NCBI GenBank assembly: GCA_019095985.1
Contig: CM032664.1
Coordinates: 60,675,397 to 60,739,396, forward strand
DNA length: 64,000 bases
Direction of reading: 5' to 3'
DNA from: Streblospio benedicti
Lineage: Eukaryota; Annelida; Polychaeta; Spionida; Spionidae
Of the stretch, positions 46,449-60,600 are shown one piece after another. The notes under the pieces are model-generated. The model had not been told where the DNA came from. It saw only the letters and a program-made list of their open reading frames with translations, and ran no database searches. Position 1 is the first letter of the stretch. The number at the start of each line of letters is the position of its first letter. The position numbers were made by a program, and so were the translations under genes.

Positions 46449-46909
46449 ATGATATGAAAAAAAGAAATCAATGATTCTTTTTACAAAAATAAGTAAGCAA
46501 CATTTATGGATAATCTTGTCAAACACACTGACTGTCAAAATCGGCCTTGACTGAGCTTGAGGCAAAAACACAACTTGGAAATCTGGACCAAGCTCATTAA
46601 ATACAATTCAAATAAAATGTGAGCATCATATATGAAAACTAGAGAAGTATGCGAAAATTTCTGTGTGTGTCACAAAACATAATTATGAACATAGAGCACA
46701 ATAATACCATCTTCAAAATGACTAATATACACGAATGTTGCGGGCGCTGTTTTGATCAGCTTACCCCTGATGACTGCAGTGCTGCCTGGTGGCAGAAACG
46801 AACAAAAAAACGTTGTTTTATCGGGTTTCAGAGACTGCCATAGTAATTCATTCCCCATATTTGCTGGATGCAAAACTGTAGAAGTACATCTAGATTGAAA
46901 AGTAGTCAA

Positions 46910-47305
46910 TATCTGTTCTTTTCTCTCTCTCTCTCTTCGATGGCAAGCATGCTCCTACCCACTATATTGACATGCTTGAAGACACATCTTCCATTTAACT
47001 ATATCAAGTGGCCCAGACAGGACTCAAACTCACGACCCCAAGGTTGTGAGACCAGAATGATGCCATCATCCCAAGCAGCGGGCTGTTAAAAGGCTACTCG
47101 GACGAACCGATGTCTCTCTGTAGCCCCAGCCTACATACTTGGTCAATTATCATCTCAACCCGGAGGTCGTGGGTTCAAACTCCACCTATGGATGGAAATT
47201 TTGGGAGTTCTAATTTCTTCGCATTTTACTGCTAGTGGAGTTTTCTTATGTGTTTTCCCCAAGTTTGCTTGTGGATACAATTATATTCTTCTCTCTCTCT
47301 CTTCT
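46910..47305. mobile_element. Composite tRNA-derived SINE pair (copy B)
   Basis: Same composite element as 43915-44315, present in the second tandem segment. Confidence 0.65.
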
Positions 47306-48667
47306 ATGTTCTTTTCCATCCTTATATCTTCGGGCTTATTACTTATTATACCAAGAACATCGGACTTTGAAGGCTGTGTGAATAGGAAAAGCACGATGGC
47401 TGTTTGCATACTATTGCCAATTAAAGGTAAAGGAAAAAACGCTCTGATAGACGCATCAAAATAGGCGATGTACAAAAATAGTCGTAAAATACCAGTGATC
47501 GAAAGCCGCACATCGTAAAAAACAATATGATTTAAAATGGCGAAATTCTGGACTTGATACAAATAGAAATGACAAAAAACCATAGTTCTATGAAACCAAT
47601 ACCCCTTATTATAACCCTTACCTTATAAAGAACTAACAGGTTAATATTCTGTTTCATTTTCGTGTTTCCATCGCCATGCACTGATTGCTTACTTCTGTGT
47701 GAATCGTTGAAAAAAAGATAAAGTTTCAGTATCGGTATAAAGAGGGCCACGAAAAAATATTGAAACGTGGAAATAACATACGCGTATTTTGATGTCTCCA
47801 GATTATGTAGACAGTGAAGTATCATGAATATTTACATTTGATTATGTGCATTACCTAACAAATGAGTTTTTTCAAAGTCAAAACAGAATAATGCGATATC
47901 TGATAAAACCACCTGCTTTTTAAGTGATGTAATGTTTATCCTCTAGCTGTAAGAAGGTTGAATATTAGTACATTTGTATATGTCAGGCTGGAATAACAAT
48001 TGAGTTCCCACTGGGAAACTACAATGTCTAATAGAAATAAATCAGACCAGTGAAAAGAAGGGTAAACAGTGAACCCGTGACACGCATCCTGTGAATTCCA
48101 TTTTTTTAAACGAAAATAAAAAATACCTAGTAAACAATCTGCTTCTCTAAACGTATTTTTCAACACCCTTTGTCACCATTGATAATGTATGGTTTGAATA
48201 TTTCATATTCAACTGTTTTCTTATCAATAAAATAGTATTGTATATGCCATTCACTGGCTCGGTGTGCACTAAAAAAAAAACTTCGTGGGATGTGTGTGTG
48301 TTGCTCTAGAGCATCAATTGCACTGTTTGTTATCGGCCATACACACAATCTGTGATTTGTTCTTCTGGCGTTAACGCCCCATTGTAGATGTCACTAAATT
48401 TTATGTCGTACTTAAAATTCATGGTTTATGTGTATGGCTGGTTTTAGCGATTGCTGCTCTATCTGGTCAAGATGTATTTGAATTTAGCGAGCTGTGCCCA
48501 GTTCCCACTGGGCCCACTCACCAATCATTTCATGTGAAGTGTCGACAGTCAGAAAACCGTAGCTTACTTATATTTAGATAAAAAAAAACTCGTGTTCAAT
48601 TTTTAATCGAAGTTACTTGTAAAGAAGTTCTGTAGACAAAAATTTTTCATCTATACATATCTTTAGG

Positions 48668-51600
48668 ATGGATGGAGGAATGTCAACTCAAGATATTGAG
48701 CACGATCTCAAGCAAATGTTATGGAATAAAAATACAACACCCAATCGCTCTGATTCGTCGGCCTCGAAGCAACAAAAGAAGAGACGAGGACAGAGAAAAG
48801 GACGGAATCAACCTGACGGCAAGATGCAGCCAAGTCCACAGACACCGTCTCAAGTGGAAAGTCCGAATAAAAATTTCACACCCAAAAAGCAGTTATATAA
48901 AGAAGGTAATTGGATTGACTTATGACATGAATATAAAGAAGGTAATTGGAGTGTGACTTTACTGACTTATGATAGGAGGAATTATTTATTGTAAGAAATA
49001 TTGTCATTGAAATTTAAAACGGGTTGAAATGAATATATATTTTGCCTATAAATTAATTTAGGTGCAAACATGTCACGGGGAAACGGAGCTGCCACCACGG
49101 TTAATGAAGAGCGGCCGGAGGTGTATGCAGAGCTAGAAAAAGAACATATTTATCATCTGCGAAAAGTATGTTTAAATATATTGTTTTTAAAAATTCATCA
49201 CTTGTTTATACACATAATTAGCTTTAGTTGTCTATATTTTATAACTCCACAGATTACAATTCGTTGTGTTTTATAGAAATCCGCCAAGTTTCCTACAGCA
49301 GCATTTTACTGCCGTCTGTGTGAATACCACTGTGATAATGTTGCTGTGTGCTACAAACACTTCAAAGACACGAGGCACAAAAAAATGAAATCGGTAATTT
49401 ATTTACATATATGTATATTTGATGTATTTATCGTCAGGTAGAACACTTCTTTTTCTGATCGTATAATTTGACTTGTTAAATGCTATTCAGAAACGACACA
49501 CCGATTTGCTTCTGCGATACATCCCAGCACCGACCCTCAACCATTGCCAGGCAGCAACCGTGGTACTAGAGAGTGTCTTGCAGGATCAACAATGTATTTT
49601 GGAGATGCTTCTCACAAGAAGAAACGTCATTTTGCCTCTACAATCAATGTTTGAGAAAAAGTTTCCAGGTAACTCAACAAAAAATGTACTGCCTGTGTTG
49701 ATTTTAAGTTTAATCACATGTTATTTGTATTAAAAGTGAGGCTTAGAGTCTAGATGTATGTCTTTTATTGAGAGTCCTGTAGTGAATGTTTAATTCATAA
49801 TTCATTTTGTTAGGCATTGATGTCCACACATATGGGTCAACTCAAACCGGGTTTACTCTTCAGACGAGTGATATTAACATAGACATAAGCAAAGTGCCGT
49901 CTATGAAAGCTCTTCTTCAAATACACAAATTATTGTTGGAAGACACATCTGGTGAGTCTCATCTTATCACTACACAATAGATTTTTACATTGATTGCCAG
50001 TTTCGACAACTGCCTACTTCCAATTCAGGGTATAATCTACCAACAAAAGTTTGGGACAGATGAACTTTGTATACTTCCACTGAGTCATTTAAAAAGAAAC
50101 ACGCGAAGTCAATTGTGCAGAATTATTAGTTCTAATAGATATTTTTTTTTTTTTTTTGTATAATGTAAGTGTTGGAGTTTTGAGTCTACTAGCCAGGAGT
50201 ACTGTGTTGACTTAAATGACATCATTATAATTCAATTCTCCATTCCTTGCCAGCAGTGAAAAATTCGTTGTCTATTGACGATTTGATAAAAGTTGCTCAA
50301 AAGTACGCTGGTAAGTGCTCACAGTTTTTGTGAACTATTATCGCCCATGAATTTAACTTGACCTCTCTTTTTCCCTTATTTTTTCCAGGTGAGTACACAA
50401 ATATCTACACAGACTTCCAGGCTAAAGTGCCGACAATCCACTTCAAGATAGCGTCACTGGATGTGGCTTGCACTCTGTCGTGTAACAACACAACTGCCTG
50501 CATGACGTCCTCTCTGATGGCCTTGTATGCAAATATGCACCCGCTCGTTGTCAAGCTTGGAGTCCTGTTCAGATATTGGGCAAAGGTATGCTGGATGATT
50601 CCAGATTGGTACTTTCACTTAGTTATGTTGTATTCAGAATCTTAATAGTGAAATTAGAGAACTTATACCGTTTTTATTTAACTGTCAGGTTATCAAATAT
50701 AAGTTACTGAAAGTTGCGTTTTCTGTTTAAACATTTGTTGCATAGTTTCCAATTTGAATGCCTACATTTTCAGATGGTGAAAGTTGACAAGCAGCAAGTT
50801 GGCTGTCTGCCGGCCTATGTGTTTCCCCTGATGGTGATTTACTACTTGCAACAGCAGGACCTGCTCCCAGTGCTCCATGAGGTACATGGATTGGTTTTAG
50901 TTGTAGTACAAATGTGCAATTTATTAAGTGGTATGGTTCAAGTTATATACGTTAACGATGCTGTGTCAGGATCCTCGGGAATGAGAAGAGAGGCCGAAGC
51001 CTCAAAACTTGTAAGGAAACATTTAAGAAAAATCTGCAGGTGTGGGACATGACGACCTTTTGAACTCAATGATAAGAGATGCATGGCTCCAGTTGAGTCG
51101 GAACATCACTCGTGCGGCACCTACTTAAGGCCACAAAGATCATAAGATTTAAGAAAGGATTATAGTTAAAAAGTCTTGTGCATTAATAGTGCGATTTTTC
51201 TATGTTATGTTTTTAAACGATTTATTATATAGTTATTTGACTACAATTTCTTTACATTTAGGCTGGTGAAAAGAACAAACATGGAGGTGGAATAAAGAAC
51301 AATAACAGCTATTTAGATGACGTAGACCAAATTGTAAGTTTGATTGATTCACAGTAGATGTACAATGCTATATATTATGTATTCCTCAGATGCGTCTGCC
51401 TGCAGTTCTTGATATTCAATATTGAGAGCTCATAGACTTCAAAACAAAACAAATATTAATTATTGTCTTTGAACTTTCAAAAGTGTTTTACATGTCAATC
51501 GTTATGTGACAAATACCCTTTGACCGAGAATTTGACTTATCAAAAATCAGTACACTTGAATCACAATAGAATGATTTTTGTCAACCATAACTATATTTAG

Positions 51601-54600
51601 CAACAAAAAAAAATGACTGCCTCCTCAATGATAAATGTGACTTCATCCATTTCAAACTACATTTCACCTGCTTCTGATATTATCAAGTTGCCTTATGTTG
51701 CTATAAACAAACAGTGGATGATGTCTTTTCAGACATTTAAAAGCCTTAAGATACTGTTTGAAAAGTGAAACTTTATTCTGAAACTGAATACAAAGCTACT
51801 TTCACTTTCATCTTTCACATGATAAAGTTATACTAAAGCTTACAAAAGATACACGTGCATTTTTAAACCGAGCATTACAGTTAAAACCTCATCTACTACT
51901 AAATCAAATGATAAACCAAAAGTTTGATGTCTAGATGATGGTTACTGAATAGAAAATTATAATCATGTAATATGGCATTGCAAATCCTTCATTGAATCAA
52001 ATACATTCGTAGAGTTGAACCAGCTCAGGTCTCCACATAACCATATCTACTAATTTCATGCGTCACATTTGAATACTTTTTCTTATCTATTCAGGTACGT
52101 ATTAAACAGAAGTATGTTGCACGTCTCCAAAGCATGACTCTCGGAGAACTTTTCATCGGTTTGTTGCGGTTCTATGCAGCTACTTTTGACATGCACCATT
52201 TTGTGATCAGCATCCGCCAGTACAAGCGCATGCCAAGGGACGAGAAAAAGTGGGGCGGAAATAAGAAGCTGTACATTGAAGGTTTGTGGGCTAGGCTTTT
52301 TACATGATAGACGAAAGACGTAGAAGTTACTTGAAATAACTTTAGATTAATTTGTACTTGTTTATCTGTTTGGTAATTGCTTTGTTCTTTTACAGATCCA
52401 TTTTCCACAAAGCGAAATGTTGCCCGGTCACTGAGTCACAGTGAAGTATTTGAGTATGTTTACGATCGGTTGAGAGCGGCATACTTGTACTATGCTATTC
52501 CACAGACTGAAAAAGGGCCCTTGTACAGTCCTGAGGTAGGCCTATGTGGGTTTTATTAGTTATGAATCATTCTTTAATGAATGTTTGTGGAACACCAGTG
52601 CTGAGTCATGAATGTTACTATCATCCCTTGCAGATGAATGACGAGAAATTGGCCAAGCGTTTACAACAAACCATGAGGCAGTACGATATTCTCTCCGGCG
52701 GTGGAGCTGAAAATCCGAGAACTGACGAGGGAAAAGTGAAGCATAAGCGGCATTCATCGGTGACAAAGTACTGCAACAAATTTACCGATAAAACAGACAG
52801 TGTAGGTTCAAAATCAGACACAAACACTTGCGATTCGGAACCACCCGGGGAGTTTGCGGACACTGATGGTGTTAGCGATCTCGTGGAGCAGTTGACAGAC
52901 ACGGTGATTAGCAGTGTTACGGGCAGTGTCAGCGATGACAGCATTCCAAAAAGTGAGACTGACGAAGAGAGTGTGTTGAAGAACGGTGTTGTGGATAGCG
53001 AATCGGCGAGCAGTGAGCGACTGTCTGAAGATGAGGAATACCCGGATCAGAGCGAAGAGGAGGATGGAGCGCGGGCAATCGTAGAGGATCTGTCGCCGGG
53101 CTCCGACCTATTCAACAAATCCATGGCTGATGACTTGGCCATGGATGAGATGACTTTTGAATTCACCAAAGAAATCCTGGTGGGGAAAGCAAAGGTGTGT
53201 TTTTATTGGATCGCAACTAGAGGAAAATTAGTTTATGACTTTGTAAGATTTCATAAATCTAGAAACCATTTGTACTATTATACAGAGGTTGAAGTTTAAG
53301 GTTACCGAAGGCCCAGGGCAAGGAAAATTATCATCAGGGCAGGGCTTTTGATTCTGCATCTTTCCCAATGGGTAAACACCTTTGCAAACATGCAAATCCA
53401 TCATTTTTCAAGCTTCCATGGCATCTTGTCAAATTTGGTGTTGCACAGTTTTCCAAACTCATAAATCTTTTATCTTTGCGCTAAATCTGCATGTCCAATA
53501 TTGGCTGTCCTGTAAAAGTTGTACCGCAATGCTGTCTTTTAAGTAAAGTATGCTTTCTTTACAATGCCAGGGTCAGGATTAGCCACTCGTCCGCTCGTAT
53601 TGACTAGTAAAAACTAGTGGAGGACAAGTGCTAATTTTTAGAAACTCGCCCATTTGACGAGGAGCAATCTTGAATAATTTGTCATACAGATATAGAGTTT
53701 GTACAAGGAGGACGAGTACATTTTTTGCAGGATGAGTAGATATTTGAGGGTTACTAGTCCAGCTGACGAGTAACACTTTTCCACCTAATCCTGACCCTGC
53801 AATGCTGTCTTTTTTGTAAAGTAAGAAAGTAAAAAAAATTTCAAGGGCAAAGGAATTCTCATAGGGTACCTGCTCTATGGCAAGTGCTTTCAAAGCTTAA
53901 CTTCAACCCCAGCTATAGTTGTTTAAAAACACTAGACTTTATATACACAGTTTATAACTCCTTTTGTGCTAGTTTTATAAGCTCACATTGAAAGCCTTTC
54001 GGACCTTCCCGGTCCTTTTGTCCGTCTGCCAACTGCCTAATCGTCACGTGATCGTGGTGTGACGTCGTTGGCAGAGGCTGGTAGGATGTTGGTGTAGATG
54101 GCTGGCAGGTCGGCGGCCCCCACGTTCTTATTGAGGTCGGGCTTAAGGCGCCTGATGTGTATGGCCTCCCTGATCTTTCTTTCAAAAGTGTTCTGGTCAC
54201 GGTCTATTATCTTGATGTTATCCAGGGATATGTGATGGCTCTCTCTGTCTGGTTGATGTAGATGTAAGGAGACGTGTGAGGAGGTGCTGCTAGGGCATCT
54301 ATGCTGGTCGAATCTCGTCTTAAGGGTCTTTGATGTTTCAACCACATAGGAGCTACTACTTCCTTCAGAACACTAGACTATGTATCAAGAGATAAAAGCT
54401 GAAGCTATACATATGATGCGTTAAAAGATTTTTACTTTCTACAGTGCATCACTATTTTCGACTAACAAATAGGCAAGTTTTGTGTACAGTATGTTGCGTG
54501 GTTATTTGACATAGACCCTGTAGAAAATATTTTTCAGTATTTTCAGTTTTGATCATCTTAATTCTTTAGGGTCCTGCTCGGATCTGCAGCCTGTGTCAAA

Positions 54601-57600
54601 AAGAAGGCCACCTCAAACAGAACTGTCCTGATGAGGTGCTGCCTCCACTAGAGCCGCTCCCGCCTATGGCTCCAGAATACATTTGCCATCTGTCCGATGC
54701 CATCAAGAAAATCCCAAGTATGATTATTTGTTTGAGTAAATATTAAAAGTTGGACAAGTAGTTGGTTAACCGACATCAGGTTGGTTACAAAATCAATCAT
54801 AGGCTAATTAAATTGTACATCATAACATGTATGTCTATAGCTATCATCTAATATGTCTGTCGATCTTCTTTTATACAAATTAAATTGTAATAAAAGATAT
54901 TGCTCAGTCAAAATCATATTTGTTTTGTAAATAAATGGCGTTAGATTTATGTTTATCCACGCGCCAAGTGTGATGAAAATAATATTCACAAAGCGCTGAG
55001 CCCAATTTATTTATCAATGAAACTGAAATACCATGTTAATGAGCTTGGGTCAAATAAACTGTAGCCGGTCGAAAAGATTGCTAAATCGTAATTTTTTTTG
55101 TAAATGGCGTTTCATTCTGTTCCCTATCCACCGCCACTACCAGTACTATAAGCCTATTCATACGCGCTGAAATTAGTGCCCAATTTGAATTTATCAATGA
55201 AACTGAAGCAGGCGATGTTAATGAGCTTGGGAAACGCCAATTAAACTGTAGCCGATCAAAATCAATACACCACGCATGGCGTCACCTTTAAATCTCTAAA
55301 GAGTAATTTTATTTGTGAAACGAATGGATTGTCATCGTTACAATAACATACTCATCAAGAATTCACACGTCGGATCAATTATAAACCGATTATGAAGACA
55401 TGGATGAAAGGATATTTCTCAAATCACACGCATTGTTTATGAAATCGTAGTGGTTTGTGCCACTAGAAACCGGCCGTGTGTTTGTTCTTTTTTCTGTCTA
55501 TCCGGCATGCATACAACAACTCCGATTTATATCGCATGTTGTAGTAATTTCACGCACATTTCATTCAAGAGAGACTTATAACAGCAAGCTCGGCTTTTCA
55601 GGAGTCTGACTCCTTTGATTTTATTGTTTGTCTAGATGATGGAGAATATCACTGATTTATCACTATTTGCTTTCTAAATGTATTTTGTTTGTGTGTTTTC
55701 TTTGTGTTATTTCTAAGTTAACGATTGTTAGTTCATTAAAAGTGTGTTTGTGTGTTTCCTACAGATGATTTTGAGCCGACATCAGACGAGGAAAGTTCCC
55801 GGCAGCTCCTGCTCTTTGAGCTTGAATCCTACATCAAAGAAAAATTCCATCAAGGTCGGCGGTTTTTACATGATTTTAACACTTAATTATTTTGATTTGT
55901 CAAAAAAAAAATCATTTGTTCAAAAATTTGTTTTACCTCTTGTATTGTTTTTATTCGTTTATGAACAGATTTTAGTGATTCAATGTTTTTTTCATAGGTG
56001 CCAATTTGTCATTGTTTGGGTCGTCGGTGAATGGATTCGGGTTTCAGTACAGTGACCTTGATATCTGCATGACCCTGGAGGGAGAGGATCCAGAGGTGAG
56101 TCATTTGTAAGGATTCATGAGAAGAAAAATTACATGATTTTGCCCCCTGTGCCCGTCGTGCTTGAAGAAATAAATTCAAGAGTCGATTGTATTCATTTTC
56201 ACCTGAACTGTCTTCCATGGTTTGTTTTAAATCAGGTGAAATGCATGTAATGGTTATAATAACCGGTATAAAAGATTCGGTTGAACTGGAATATTCCACT
56301 ATTCCAGAAGGTGGACAGTGTTGACACCATCAAGCGCCTGGCGCGATCCCTTCAGATGCACCGCTCACTCTACTCCGTCATCCCCATCACCACCGCCAAA
56401 GTGCCCATCGTCAAGTTCTGCCACCGACCGAGTCGCCTCGACGGAGACATCAGCCTCTATAACACGCTCGTGAGTCTCGTGCTATAATTCGTTTTTAGAC
56501 AAGCACGCTCAAATGTTAATTTTATGCTCAGAAGGTATTGAAATGTAATGCAACTGGATTTTTATGTGTGAGCTTTTATATTCTTCCAATTGTTTTGGCC
56601 AGATCAATATTATGATGGAGACAAGATGGTCTGTTGTTATTTGTTAATTCCTGTGTAAACCGTATTTTACTAGGCCCAGCACAACACTGCCATGCTGTTC
56701 ATGTATTCCTCAATAGATCGTCGAGTGAAGGAGTTGGGCTATACCATGAAAGTATTTGCAAAGGTAAGAAAGAGATGTTAAAGCAATGTAAATTCATGAT
56801 TTCAGCTTCGCACCATTCAAACTAAAGTGCCCAAATATCTCTGGGCTTGTAACTTGTCATCCAAACATAATTTGGGACACTCAAAAAAAAGTATTTATAA
56901 GCGAAATATAAAAAAAAAAGTATAAGTAAAATAAAATAAAAATATACAAGTGAAATAAGATCTGAAATAAGTGATTGATCAAATAATGATAGATGGACAT
57001 TCATGTTCTGAATATAGATTTTGCTAAATTCTGTCTATGAGTCAATGTGAGCACAAGCAAAACACATCCCCTCAAGTTGACAAAAGTCATTCATTGTGGA
57101 TCCATCTACATCAATGATTTAGCCAAGAAAGCCGTGGAGTCTTGAAAATCATGTGAGATCTGCAATGTATTGGTAGTACCCTAATAGTAGTAGTACCCTA
57201 TTTTATTCCAAACTTGAGAGAAGTTCAGACAAAGGTTTGACAGGATTGAAGGATGCAACCGTCATTTGAAATTCCCATACTGTAGGACATGCCGTGATTC
57301 AAAACAGTACGGAGTGTAGGTGTGAAAGAAGTGTCCGACCACCGTTCTTACTCTACTATTCAGATGTGCATATTGCGTTCTTATCGTTGTTCAGATTTGT
57401 GACGTGTAACACGTCTCGCCAAGCTGTTGTTCTAATAAAGTTGTGTGTCTGTTTCCAGATGTGTGACATGTGTGACGCGTCCCGCGGCAGTCTCTCGTCG
57501 TACGCCTACATCCTCATGGTGCTGTACTTCCTGCAGCAGCGAGACCCGCCCGTCATACCCGTGCTTCAGGAGGTGAGCACCGTATACAGTAAAAGTCCCC

Positions 57601-60600
57601 AACAACGGAGCAGTGTTCAACGGAAAATACTAGCAACGGAAGGAATTGCTGTGCATTAACATTTTCCCTTATATAGATTAAGTAATATTTGGAGTGATCA
57701 ACGGAATGTCATTAGCAACGGACAACGGAAGGCATTTCAGACTAAAAACAACGGATTTTCTTTGTTCTGTGAGCCATTTTTCTCGCTATCGCACATGGTT
57801 TCGTTATGTGGTAACAAAGACGTAAACAGGGAGGCCAATCACAGCGCATTCTGATATGTGACTCGGACTCAGTTGTAGCAGGTGCGCGGTGATACTTAAA
57901 TGACACCCTGTATTTTGCGCATGCGCCTTGTATACCGGAAAATCCATATCAGAAAAAAAACAAAGGCAAAATTAAATAGTAATCTAAGATTATGGACGAT
58001 ATACTAACGAAAATCTTTGTTAGAAGATGCTAACATAATAAATATTCGTGTATCAGAGAACTGCTATCAACAAACGGAGAATGCATTCGTTGTATCAAGC
58101 AGGATTCAGTAAGTAAGCTCGTGACTGAGCGATAATGGATGCCGATGTTACATGTGAATATTATGTTCAGATGACTAATCAACGGAAACCTCCTCCAACG
58201 GAAGAAAATTGGACTGCAAAGTGGGTTCCGTTGTTGAGATTTACTGTACAACCGTGTAAAAGCCCTCCAAGCTTGGACTCAAATCAACTTGAAATTCCAT
58301 GTAAAGCCCACATTCTGAATCAGCATGGGTATTTCATAGGCATATATATGTTGTATTGGAATGACTCCCCATTACTGTTAAATTGTTATTAATTAGAATA
58401 ATATTGATGGTAGATTGTATGCATAAAGTGGTCAAGAGAATGGTTTGGGGATGCTAAACATCATATATGGATTAGTTTGCTCTTCTTTCACTTTTGACTT
58501 AACTCTAGCATTGTATAATCAAGTAATATTGTGCATCATAGTAGTACAGTAAAAGTTTAGCATTTTGATCATGTTAGTTTTTATAGTATAATTTTTGCCA
58601 TTTGAATTGTCAATGTTTACAATTGTAAATGTAATTTTGTAGCTTCACAATGGAGAGAAACCCGTGACAACTGTTGATGGCTGGAATGCGTGGTTCTTTG
58701 ATGATTTGAAAGAACTGGTGAGTGAAAACCACTACTTTAGATTTGAAAATTGAAAGGACGCTTTGTTTATGCATCATACTGTGCATATGATTTAGATTAT
58801 AATTAAATTATAAATCATGAGCCAACAAGCAAAATTCAAAGATATTTCAATGATGTATCAAGGATAACGATTTATCATGTTACATCTGTCAATATTTGAA
58901 AACCATCTTCATTATCTTTGCTATTGATCATCAGTGTTTTGCATTGAAATCCAATGATTTAAATGTAATAGATGTTAGATGTACGTTGATGTTCAATTTT
59001 TTACAGCCTTCGTCATGTATATTTTTGGTCAATATAACTTATGTAAGCACCTGGTGCTGATATTAGATATAGTACAGTGTATCTGGGTTGATAGCTATTT
59101 AGGCCTGGATAAATTTTGCTATATTTTTATAACAGAAAATCCATATGGCAATGAATTAACCATTTCCTTTTCCAACTTTCGACTTCCTCAAAATGGCTCA
59201 AAGCTTTAATCAGTTTTAAAATTGCACCACCACACAGGCATTGAAAATACAATAATATTGGCCTTTTGTCGACGTGTAAAATATGCTTTTCCGTTTTCTG
59301 TATATTAGGTTTAATAAATGTGCAGAATCTCAACCTTGAAAAACTTAACTGTACGAGACCAACAAAATCAATTTTTTGTGATCTATAAATGTAAAGGTAG
59401 CAGATGAATTTAACAGCTACCATAGAATGATGTTTTATAGCCTCGGGCAATTATTTGGATGCTCCTAGGAGTATAAGAGGCGGGCAGGGACAGTCAAAAA
59501 TCCCATCAATTGAAATATCCTGTCATCCCTTGTTAAGTACATGACTGGTAGTCCATACCAATGCGGAAATTATGTGTCAGTCATCAGGTCTGACAAGTCC
59601 TGAAAAACTGTCCGTCCGAAATTGTTGCCATGGATGGAAAATATGGGTGAACGCTGCAACACTTAATGGATTTGTTTAACACTATGGCAACATGATTGTT
59701 CAAAAAGCTAATTAATTTTCTATTTTGTTGATGTTTAGAAATCGTCCCAGTCATCAGGACCGACTATCTGCAAATAATTGTCAGACATGAGTCAAAATAA
59801 TCGGTTAGGACCAACAGACCAACTGATTTGCCATAGACTGGACTGGCAGACTTTTCTAATCACAATACACTTGCGCTTCTCTGCAGTTTTGGTTTAGATT
59901 GTGTTGCGTTATGACAACATTAAAAGGGGCCCAACAAGTTAGAAATGATGACAAAAGATGGAGCGGGCGATGATTTGAGTAACCCACTTAAATATCGATT
60001 TCGCTCTAAAATCACTCCCCTGGCACTTATTTAGGTATCTGTGGTATATATTACTCTTTGGAAAGTTTCGTACTGATTTTCTTGACACTGTGCGCTTATC
60101 AACTCAATTATAGTCAATTCCATTGGTATATCTTGTGTTGCAGCCAAAGCGGTGGCCCCAATTTGGCCAGAACAAGGAGTCGGTTGCGGAGCTGTGGCTC
60201 GGCCTGCTCCGCTTCTACACAGAGGAATTCAACGTCAATGAACATGTCATATCCATTCGGCAGCATGAAAAATTGACTCGTTTTGAGAAATTGTGGAATG
60301 GAAAATGTATAGCCATTGAAGGTGAGAACTGTTCTGTTTCCATGAGGTACAATGATTCATGCTGCTGTAGACGTTCTGCTTAATTATTTATTGGCAGTAC
60401 TCAAGTTATTGGCACCATGCAAACATACATCTATTTCCAAGTAACACATAATATAATAATACATTTTATGTTATACATGTAATTGGATGTAAAGGACAAA
60501 ACTGTCCCCAAGACTAAATAATTAGACTAGTTACTTAGTGAATGTTAATAAATGTTATTGATGGTGTCCATAACTTTAGTGTGAAATCAACGTATTTACT

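Larger units (their letters stand above)
45908..48509. repeat. Nearly identical tandem segment, copy B
   Basis: Partner of 42919-45870, separated from it by about 38 bp. It ends about 160 bp before the TUT first coding exon. It holds no exon that I can support; open frames shared by both copies (for example MILHCLHNLETSKYAYVIST) only reflect the identity of the copies. Confidence 0.95.
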
